In this document: positions 55,081 to 64,000 of the stretch, one piece after another | Numbering within the stretch: the stretch's first letter is position 1 | How the letters are laid out: each line of letters begins with the position of its first letter | DNA from: Euptelea pleiosperma | Lineage: Eukaryota > Streptophyta > Magnoliopsida > Ranunculales > Eupteleaceae | Direction: 5' to 3' | Assembly (NCBI GenBank): GCA_035048495.1 | Contig: CM068545.1 | Span: 17,505,702-17,569,701, forward strand | DNA length: 64,000 nt | Position numbers and translations under genes: made by a program | Notes under the pieces: generated by a model | Told to the model about the DNA's origin: nothing | Databases searched by the model: none | What the model saw: only the letters and a program-made list of their open reading frames with translations

Positions 55081-55905
55081 TATGCTTGACGTCACAGGCT
55101 TTTGTCTCGGACAGGAAACACCCCATATGTACGATTACAAAAAAGAGACTAAAATTTTCAAAATTCTCAGAATATCATTGAGTCCACAAGTTAGAACTGT
55201 GAATGCTTGTTGAAAATAGTTGGAGCTTCCCACAAGGTGCAAAAGAATCTGGCAACTCTTTATCTTCAGAATACACAAAAAAAAAAAAAACTATATTAGT
55301 TTTTGTGATTAATCTATATGGCTTACAAAAAAATAAAATCTATCTTCAGAATTAAACTATGCGAGACCCAGTTTGCACACCCTTTAGAGAACGTAGTATA
55401 GATCTCTTTAAAGATTACTCAAATATGTAACATGTCTAAATCTTAGGAGACAAGCAAGCAGAGTTTGTTAATAAAATGAACTGCTGTAATGCAAATCTAA
55501 CATATAGGTAATGAACACAAAAGGACAAGTCAACGGCCCTTTCTAGCTGTTAGTAAGGGTAGAATACCGAGATATTTCTTAAAGAGAATCCCCTGACGGA
55601 GGATGATTTTTACCTTTTTCATCAACCCCTCCCCTCTTACCTACTGCATTCAACTAACTAAATTTTTTTTTTTTAAAGAACATTGCCCATCATCACAAGC
55701 TCAACCAACCACTATTTCTCCATTTATATGTGTTTGTCTTCTTCGTGAGAACAGATTGTTTTCCTCTCAGGCTCTATATGGTGATCAACAAATTTTTTTA
55801 TGGAAAAAGGATTTGTATGTCAGAAATGTTGAAACAGAAAGTTTTTGACATTTAGGCTCCTTTTGGTTGCCATGAATAAGTTTTCTTGAAATGAATTTTT
55901 GCGTG
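55081..55905. other. Intergenic, no feature recognised
   Basis: AT-rich sequence with short A and T runs. A partial GGCTCTATATGGTGATCAAC motif at 55769 belongs to the foldback family that follows. Confidence 0.5.
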
Positions 55906-56178
55906 TAAGGCTCTGTATGGTTGCCCTGAATAAGTTTTCTACAAATAATTTTTACATACAGGCTCTGTATCAATACTTTCTAACATACAAATCCTTTTTC
56001 TGTAAAACTTTTTGTTTATCACCAAACAGAGCTTAAATGTCATAAAATTTTCTGTATCAACACTTTCTGACATACAAATCCTTTTTTCTGTATAACTATT
56101 TGTTGATCATCATACATAAGTCTTATATGTAAAAATCATTTGTAGAAAACTTATTCAGGGCAACCATACAGAGCCTTA
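55906..56178. mobile_element. Foldback MITE, GGCTCTGTATGGTTGCC family
   Basis: Nearly perfect arms of about 54 bp start TAAGGCTCTGTATGGTTGCC and end with the inverse. The centre repeats CTTTCT(A/G)ACATACAAATCC twice. An extra degenerate copy of the left arm lies immediately upstream (55853-55905). Related to 15890-16031. Confidence 0.75.
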
Positions 56179-59100
56179 ATCTAAAACTTTTACTAGATGA
56201 ACACCCATTCTTTATCTCCTAATATCCACAATCTCTTTGGCCTCTCCTCTCCCAACAGACCATGTTTAGAGTCTTCCATCAGCTCCTCAAGCAATACATC
56301 ATTTTGATCCAACTATCACCATGTCCAGGCTACTGATGAACATTCCTCCATAACAACAATGTTGATCCTATGGCGTATAAATCTTCTAGAGCTACTAATG
56401 GTAAGGGATCTATGGATTACTTCTATCATGTCTCTTTTTTCCACAGGGAACACAAATCTTTGTTCAAGCCTCTTCTCAAGATTGTTAATAGCATGTCGTA
56501 CTCTGCCAAAATCAACCATGGAATCACACACCATTACTTCCTAGCAAGAAACCCACTGGACGCAAGTGGATCAACAGAATTTAAGTGGCATGTCACTCTC
56601 AAGAAAAACATCAGTTCCAACAAGTGTTTCTAGGTTTAGCCACAATAATCAATCCAAGGAGAAATTTGCCAGTCACTGAAAAATAAGCATGACACCCTTC
56701 TAATGAGACCAGCAATTATCATTGGCCAACTTATGAATAGATCTTGAAAATACTGTTCCCTATCACTCATACAAAGTATCCACATGAAGCTTCCATCAGG
56801 ACACAATTGTTCCTTCTTTTCCATGCCAGCATTCAATATATTCTGTATGACCTCAAAGCAAATATATAACTTGGTTAGAGAAGTTTCGGAAAACAGCTAT
56901 CCATTTGATATTAATTAAAACAGCAACATTTCACTATCCATATTCTGATTACTAATCATCAGCCCAGACTCCTTGACGTTGCTACTGCATATTTATAAAT
57001 TCTAGGCTTTACCATTCCTTATAAATTCTCTTATATAGTGAAAAACAGATGTTTTCACTTGTCAAAAAAAAAAAAAAGATTTCTTCAAATCCAATATCAA
57101 AATGAACATTGATTTTTAGCAAATCCATATTCTGTCAACTCGCATCAGTTTTTGAGGTGGTCGATACAATGCAACAAATAAAGTAACATTATGGGCCAAA
57201 ACACAATAGTTCTCATTTCTAAACATGTTAAAGAAGAATGGGTTAATATGTTTTGTTTAGGTGGGGGAATGGGTTTTTTTCCAGTGGCCAACAATTTTTA
57301 TGATAGAAGGAAAATTTAAAATGCTGTACCAAAGATAGAGCACGTCTCCAGCAGCAATAAAGATACTTGGACCCACCTTTGACATCAATTTTTTTTTTTT
57401 ATCTTTGTTTGACTTGACAATACATTATTGATTTCCAGTGTAGGACTTGTTTACTAAGTACCAAGAGAAATGATGAGGATACTTCACTGGGCCGGACCGA
57501 GTGAAATGATCATCTAACTTCCCATTTTTCTCAATACAAATAATAGGTTTATGTTGTGAACTTAATTAGATTCTATATCAAAATTTTGGCTAATTAGCCT
57601 CTCTACTCTGAATCCAAGTTTCAAATGTATATCATGCTAAGAAGAGATCAATTTCACAATGTTCTGATTACAAGATCTCTTCATGCACCTTGGAGTGACT
57701 GGACCAATAAGCATGTTCGGTTTGAAACCTATGAAATATATTTTTATTAACATCAAGAAAGTCCCCAATTGTGAAATCATGATCTTTCAAGCCACTGGCT
57801 TCTAATTGAAAGAAAACTTGCAACATAGTTTCAGTGCATCTAAGAAATACTACAGCACCTATATTTGACTACTTGTATAATGCAGAAATAGGTGGTTGAT
57901 GGGATATTGAAGTGTCCATGTCTCTAAATGAAGAAACACAATCCAGTAAGAGGTTCGCCTTTCCAAAGACACACACACAGGCTTGAATGAGGCAAGAATA
58001 CATTAATGCACAGACACTTGCATAATATTCCATTCGCTTTTCAAGAAAAAAAAAGATTTCATACTATCTACAATATCATCATTTTTTCATCAAATAGCCT
58101 GGCTAATATCCATGTCTTATAAATAAACAGGGTAACTTTCTAACTGAAATATTTGTCTCATTGGAGTGACTGAGACAAACAGAACACTGTTTGCAACTCA
58201 TGACCTTTCTTTTCTTAATCTTGATAGTCTCTAACTCTGGATATCGTGTTTTTCCAAACCTCAAACATCTAATTTAAACAGTAAATAGCCCTTCTGGCAA
58301 TCCACAAGATCACTTATGAGCATCGAAGTAGTTGATGGGAAGTGATCATGTCTCTAAATGTAAAAAACAAAATCAAATAAAGTAACTGACTTCCAAGATA
58401 TTGAAACATGCACTCGGAAGTGCAAACAGGCGCAACCTAATATGCCTTTTACATATCAGCAAAATTTTGATACATATGTATACACACACTTTTCATCAAA
58501 CAAATATGGCTTCAAACTGTATCCTCATATTAAGCATGTCTCCAAAATCAAGCATTTGAACATGCACATGTGTAAACATAGGGTGAATGATGTGTTGCAA
58601 CTGTTCTCCTACTTCGCCATTAGTAAAAGAAATTGGTCTCCACTTCACTTCTCATTAATCAAACAACAGCACTGCATGAATATATATTGGTTTTCATAGG
58701 CTTGGCATGCAAGGACAATTTATTCCTTCGTCTCAAACTAATAGATAAAGATTGTAAAAATCATGTTCAATCTATTGATTGAATACAACTCAGCTCTAGA
58801 ACTTCATGCTAATAGATTGAACAACTCAGCTCTAAAGCTTCATGATTACACGTATGCCCTTTTTGATCCCAATTTGTGCAATAATCTACCATGAATTATT
58901 AAATGCTGGCCAAACATTGGAAGTTACAAGCTACCACAACAATTAATAGCAAAGAGAACCTACCGGATTAATGGTCAAAATTAAGATAAATCAAGACCCA
59001 AATGAAAGAAAAAAGCATAAATACCTCGGAATTCGGGAACAAAAACTAATTGAATTGGAGCTTGTTATAAGCTTTATCAGCATGGTATTCACCTTCCGAA

Positions 59101-59999
59101 AAAAAGTTTGATGCAACAGAACTATGATGAAAAACTCAGTAGGCAGTGTTCGCCTTCATTTTGAATTGGATGCTCAATAAGCCAATTAAATGTAAACCGT
59201 ACAAGCAGAACACAAGGTATACATTGTATCAGCCCACTAAATTCAAAATCAGGTTATCTTGTGAAAACAAGGATATTAGGTTAATAAGATCACTCTAAAA
59301 AATGAAATTGAGATTTGCATGTGTTATGTAGGAAATTACGATAACAAATAATAAGTAGCACCAAACTATCACTTAATGTGAGTGGATGTGTTTTAAGTTT
59401 GTGGCAAGCAACATGGATAGTCCATTGTGAGATGATAACAAGTTAAGAAAGCAAATTTGGTACATATATTATTAGTTCAAATAAACTTTCAGTTCAACAG
59501 ACATCATATTCATAAGCACCAGTGTTAAAGGCTCCTACTTAAGACTTTTAAAAGGCAGTCCCCAGCCTACATAATGGACATATGAAGTAATAACAGATGC
59601 AATGCGAGGAAAGAACTATAATGCCATTTTCACCTTCACCCCTATACAATTCTGGTGATACTATATATCATTAGCAATAGCCATTGTCCCCTTAGTTAAG
59701 GAATTGCACCTTGTAAATACAACCCTATTCACTGTATGTTTAACAATTTCTTAGCAATCAGAGATTGCTCCAGCATCCCAAAAGGACACTCCAATGCAGC
59801 ATCCAGATGACAATGGAACTATGCACAGTAACCCCCATGTGACCATAAAAAAATGAGGTTGACTAAAGTTATTGACGATACTGATAATCTGTTGAGAAAC
59901 TGCAGCCACTCCACCTATGTCTAAAGTGAAAGGCATTAGCAACTTTGACCATGTTGACGACATGCTGCCTGTTTCCACATGCATCCCAAATCTCCTCAA
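56179..59999. other. Gene-poor stretch with a degenerate tandem repeat
   Basis: No gene is recognised. Around 57690-58440 a diverged pair about 440-480 bp apart shares TTGGAGTGACTG and GTCCATGTCTCTAAATG / GATCATGTCTCTAAATG with following A-rich sequence. The open frames at 56316-56633 on both strands have no recognisable similarity. Confidence 0.45.
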
Positions 60000-61226
60000 T
60001 TATGTCCCATAATAATCACTTGAATTCTCAACACAATAACTGTAAGGTGCATTTACTCCATAACCAAAACTTTCATTTGTAGGAGCCATCTGATTTGGAG
60101 CTGAATAAACATTTCCAGCACCATCATTTAAATTAACCTTTGTCCTGCCCTTAACAGATCGTTTGTTATCTGCAGGAAACTTAGCAGTTAGCCTCCCCAT
60201 CTGCTTCTGCAGATCAGCAAGTGAATCATTAGTTACTTTTCCTTTAAGGGTCTTCTTTCCATCGACGAGCTTGAGTTCCAACCTATACAAGGCACGAGCA
60301 TCACAGTTGTTGATCTCATATTCGTAGAGGTGCAATTCAAAATGGTTCCACGGTTGTGGATCCATGTAGTAGGACCTCTTGAGACCATCATATTCCTTCA
60401 TCACCTGCTTCCTTGATTCGTGCCAACCACGACCTTTGTAATCTGGCAATGACCTCTGCTTTCTATTCCCACTCTCAAAGGCTCTTCGAGGCTTATCAAA
60501 AAAGAGCCACTCCCTAATTGTTTCACCCTCATGAACGGAAAGATCAAACAGCTCTGCAATATTAGAAGAGGAAAGACTAGTCAGGCCAAACCCACAAATA
60601 AAACTGTCCCAGTATGTTGTCTGTCGTAACTAGTAAGAAAGTAAAAGAACATACCAAGACAAAAGATGCAAAGTAATGAAGAGTAACTGAAGGCGCACAA
60701 GAAGCCCATAAAAATATAACGTAAGCTTACCAGGAGCATTCCAAGGAGACTTTGTTGTTGCAGCCCCCTCGCATTCTGGAATACCAACATCTTTTCCCCG
60801 TGTCTTTGCGGTGAGAGCAGCAAACAGTGGACCATCCTTTAGACCAATGCCCCCAGGTCTCACAACTGGACTCATACCAGGAGGGCCTTCATTGAAGGCT
60901 AGAGTAGCATGGAAGTCACTGCAATAGTCTTGAAACCATTCCAATCCTTGAGCAGGCCTGGGACAATCCCAGAGTGCACACTTTGGACCTAAGAAGGCAG
61001 AAGGAGGAGGGCAGATACTTGGCAGCAAGCCAGAGTTGTGGTGTATAGCATCCTCTGGATACCAACTGTGCTCAAAGTCTTGGTGCAAATCAAACTGACG
61101 ATAGTCCAACTCATTAGGCACCTCCAAGTTATTAATCAATGTAGGGTGCACCCCTGAAGGAGAGCCTTTGCACTGATCAACCACTTGAAATCCATGTTCT
61201 TGTGGGGCCTGATTCACAAAATAATC
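60000..61226 (-). CDS. VOZ: VOZ transcription factor (zinc-finger and C-terminal exons)
   Basis: Vascular plant one-zinc-finger protein: a land-plant dimeric transcription factor that binds GCGTnx7ACGC-type sites and in relatives works in phytochrome signalling, flowering and stress. Two exons join in frame, 61226-60731 and 60553-60000 (stop TAA), giving 349 aa. Diagnostic stretches are [21 protein letters not shown], the finger ligands CALWDC and YCSDFH (C83, C88, C102, H106 of this fragment), [18 protein letters not shown]-like [39 protein letters not shown] and [14 protein letters not shown], then the acidic-poor tail [18 protein letters not shown] to YYGT. The N-terminal domain (usual DKAKNRVDDLQ region) is missing from 61227-64000. 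Either a long intron leads to exons beyond the window or the gene is 5'-truncated. The only upstream start-like sequence is a six-codon exon candidate at 63276-63293. Confidence 0.93.
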
Positions 61227-62480
61227 CTGAAAGAAAACCAATTATACAGATTGTCGGTAGGCATCAGACGACTTCTACCCTAACAGAACTGCTAGAGTAA
61301 CCTAATGAAAGATTAACATACAAAACTAAGCAATGAAAAGAAAAACATACAGAACTGATTTAGGTAAATAGAATACGTTGATGATTTTTGTAGTTTTCTT
61401 CTTTTTTTGGACTATAAAAAACATATCACATGTGGAGCACATATACAAATCCAAATGCCTGTCCAATCATTCGGCCCACATAAGAGCTTCCTTACTCCAA
61501 GGTCAGCCAATCAAATGATCCTGATTCCTGACCATCTGATCAATTGTAAGCATTTCAAAAATTATGGTAAAAAGTCCATTTATTGCTGCTAAGTGCTTAT
61601 ATAGTATCCAAGTCAATCTCTTCTGTGAAAGGGAGAAGCGCAACCGCTCCACTTGCCACTTGTATATCTTAAAACAATTTGGAAATAATAATCCCAAATG
61701 CATAATAAATCACAATGTATGGGATAACAATATGTATCACAAGGTATATAAAGGGGTCAATGCATGACGTAGAAACCAGTTTCCTATTGCTTAAAACTTG
61801 AATCATGTGCGTTAACGCATAATTGGTATATGTTGCAACAGATCTCCAATAACGGTGTCCCTTTCTCATTTTCCCTCTGAGGTTTGTTTGTCAGCATCTC
61901 CTGATAGCGCCATCTCCATTGATTTATTTCAATTAGTATTTTGCTTATGAAGAGAAAAGGAGGCAATGGGAGGAACCCTACAAAATGCATATTCCTATTG
62001 TATTTCCAAGATTCTCTATCCTATGATACCCGGATACTTGAATCTTAGCAAAGTACTAGTAGAGACATGATATAACACAGATAAGTATGATACCTCAGGC
62101 ATTTATTTATATCAGATGGATATCAACATCACAAAAATAATATATTAATATTAGTTAAAATCATATTTCAAAAATATTAATTTTATAAGCAATATAATGA
62201 AATAATTTATAGCACTATCTGATTATCATACACTTATATCGTATATTTATACACACATGTTTGTGTATCTATGTGTGTACCCTTTATAACATCATATGTG
62301 AAAGTATCCATGTCATAGATTTTGAGACATATGTAGGATACCTGTATTTGTATCCATTTCCTTGATTTTGGAAAAGGTCGAGAAATATCCCTGCTTTCCG
62401 TGTCTGTGTCCATATCAGGACCCTAGTCACAAAGTTGGGATTTGGCAATAAATCGGCAAGGGGTCAAGTCGGGAAAATTC
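61227..62480 (-). other. VOZ intron or 5' flank
   Basis: It begins with the intron side of a good acceptor (TTTCTTTCAG on the minus strand). No VOZ N-terminal exon or other gene is seen on either strand. Confidence 0.5.
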
Positions 62481-62483
62481 GGC

Positions 62484-62564
62484 TATGTATATATATATAT
62501 ATATATATCATGGCATATTTCAAGTCAGAAATATTGTTTTTGACAAAACACGTTTATATGATGA

Positions 62565-62595
<31 letters not shown>

Positions 62596-62620
62596 GAAAT
62601 ATTGTTTTTGACAAAACACA
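62484..62620. repeat. (AT)n and (AC)n microsatellites with a flanking direct repeat
   Basis: An (AT)n tract lies near 62490-62508 and an (AC)n tract near 62566-62590. AGAAATATTGTTTTTGACAA occurs before and after the (AC)n tract, a small duplication around the microsatellite. Confidence 0.8.
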
Positions 62621-63275
62621 TCTATAGTTCCATAATAATAAATCATAACTAACTTCACCTACTAATTTGGAGTAAAATCATCCTATTTTCAGAGAGTTGA
62701 TGATGTTTCAGCTTCTGGATCCCAAACAAAATGACATTTCAGCTTAGTGCAGTAGTGACATTGATGGTTGCAACTTGCAAGTCCCCACCAGTACGAAAAA
62801 ATAATCATATAATGATTTTGGAGAAAATTTACCCAGGTCGAAATTCTGTTACCTTCTTTTTCATGTTAGATAAACTATGAACAAACAGTAATAGAGTATG
62901 AAGTAAAACTAGAACAGCAGGGATCACGTACACAGCTTTAAAGAGGTTTCTCCCGCATATAATACATTATAACATCATGATTTCTCCTTAATCTCATCTC
63001 TTTTCCACAAAAAGGAAAATTAAACTACTGAAACCCTTCACAACTCGACTTCCATTCACAAGGATGCAAACACAAATATAATGATCTCAGAACTCAAATT
63101 TACCCCAATTTCACACCTACAACTGGTCAAAACTGCACTAAAATCTCCAAACTAGGGCATCATGATCTACTAGATCTACGACCTACAACACTAGATCAAT
63201 CTCTCACTCTGTACCCTAGGTTTGAAAAACCCGAGAAAAGGAAGAAGAAAAAGGAGAAATAAGGCAAAACCTTAC

Positions 63276-63293
63276 CATATAATCGTCGGGCAT
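63276..63293 (-). other. Candidate short first exon for the VOZ locus
   Basis: On the minus strand, ATGCCCGACGATTATATG (MPDDYM) is followed at once by GTAAGG, a good donor, in phase 0 like the VOZ exon at 61226. It does not resemble the known VOZ N-terminus, so it may be chance or a novel truncated start. Confidence 0.2.
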
Positions 63294-63399
63294 TGTGGAG
63301 GCTCGCCAGAATTTGCCGAAGGTCGTCGGAGGGTCACCAGAGTGGTGGAGGTCAGAGGGGCTCGTCTTCTTCCACAATTCCTCTTCGGTTTAGGGGCTC

Positions 63400-63575
63400 G
63401 TCTACTTTTCATTAGTGACATTATTGGTCTTTGATGTTCATGCCAAACCATCTCATTCAACATTCCTACCTTATCCCCCACTAGGGCTACTCTTAGATTC
63501 TCACTAATGTACTCATTTCTGATCTTATCTTTTGTAGTCTTTCCACTCATCCATCTCTGCATGCTGATCTTAATA
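63400..63575 (-). mobile_element. LINE fragment (RT C-terminal tail)
   Basis: The minus-strand frame reads QRWMSGKTTKDKIRNEYIS, then VALVGDKVG and WHEHQRPIMSLMKSRR, matching KEKIRNERIHEN...GHEQRRPM of the LINEs in blocks A and B. It lies about 110 bp upstream of the putative VOZ first exon. Confidence 0.75.
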
Positions 63576-63617
63576 AATTATTCAAACTTGGAACTCATAA
63601 ATCATCAACCACGTAGA

Positions 63618-63915
63618 CAGGGCCATCTCTACCATAAGGCCAATAAGGCGGTCGCCTTAGGCCCCAAGTGAGATTAGGCCCCCAGCCCACCCCTTGTTGG
63701 ATGTACAAACCAAAAATTCTGATTAGTTATCTCTAGCCATAAATTTTAGTACTTTTTAGGATTGATTTTAGCCATTGGATTCAAGCATGTTTTTTTAGTA
63801 GTAAATCCAATGGCTACAAATCATCAATCAAGTTGATATTTAGTGCATTTATCCACCAATAGGTGCGCTGAACATCCACGCAGTCATTAGGCCCAAAAAT
63901 GATCTATGTAGGGCC
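63618..63915. mobile_element. hAT-like element, partial, carrying the foldback inner module
   Basis: It begins CAGGGCCATCTCTACCATAA with GGCGGTCGCCTTAGGCCCC, a start common in plant hAT elements, and ends near GTAGGGCCGTGCG. Inside lie a diverged ACAAACCAAAAATTCTGATTAG module and its inverted partner with GAACATCCACGCAGTCA. Confidence 0.5.
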
Positions 63916-64000
63916 GTGCGAGTCCTCTCCGTATGGACTACACAACGGGACTATGGGAGTTCTCTGCATCTAATTTTTTTCCTAGCTTTTGATTATCATG

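Noticed and set aside
56316..56633. Open frames on both strands near 56.4 kb
   Set aside because: No recognised domain, no splice or start context, and the two strands overlap fully. Insufficient support for a gene.

Overview
This window is nuclear DNA of a flowering plant. The evidence is GT-AG introns of plant type, a VOZ transcription factor (a land-plant family), an ACX3-type acyl-CoA oxidase, MEKK-like MAPKKKs, and a dense load of plant transposable elements (LINE, LTR, hAT, Mutator-type foldback MITEs, Helitrons). I cannot place it below the level of angiosperm from sequence alone.

Layout. (1) 1-7.4 kb, + strand: the 3' three-quarters of an acyl-CoA oxidase gene (ACX3-like, peroxisomal beta-oxidation). 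Twelve exons are visible; its N-terminal exons lie left of the window. (2) 7.4-10.2 kb: intergenic, with MITEs and simple repeats. (3) 10.2-16.6 kb, + strand: a complete nine-exon REX4-type DEDDh 3'-5' exonuclease gene of 280 aa with TE-filled introns. (4) 18.1-49.4 kb: a large direct tandem segmental duplication. Block A (about 18.09-27.55 kb) and block B (about 27.84-49.44 kb) each carry the same series: a gene fragment, a LINE, a second LINE fragment, a MAPKKK-like pseudokinase gene on the - strand, and a MAPKKK gene on the - strand. Block B has grown to more than twice the length of block A. The causes are nested insertions, a further 2.95-kb local tandem duplication that breaks off the 5' end of the kinase gene, and a run of Helitrons. 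The kinase of block A is intact; that of block B has one in-frame stop. The pseudokinase frame is intact in both blocks. (5) 49.7-53.3 kb, + strand: a complete transcription elongation factor ELOF1/Elf1 gene with a TATA box, probable 5'-UTR introns and a 22-nt internal exon. (6) 53.3-60 kb: gene-poor, with a LINE endonuclease relic and foldback elements. (7) 60.0-61.2 kb, - strand: the zinc-finger and C-terminal exons of a VOZ transcription factor; its N-terminal region is not found in the remaining 2.8 kb.

The genes are unrelated housekeeping or regulatory loci, not a pathway cluster. The unusual content is structural. The paired blocks act as natural empty and filled sites that let insertion boundaries and target-site duplications be read directly. 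They also reveal a modular foldback-element family with a changing sub-terminal cassette, four Helitrons on one strand, and a duplicated, conserved kinase-like frame lacking the catalytic aspartate.
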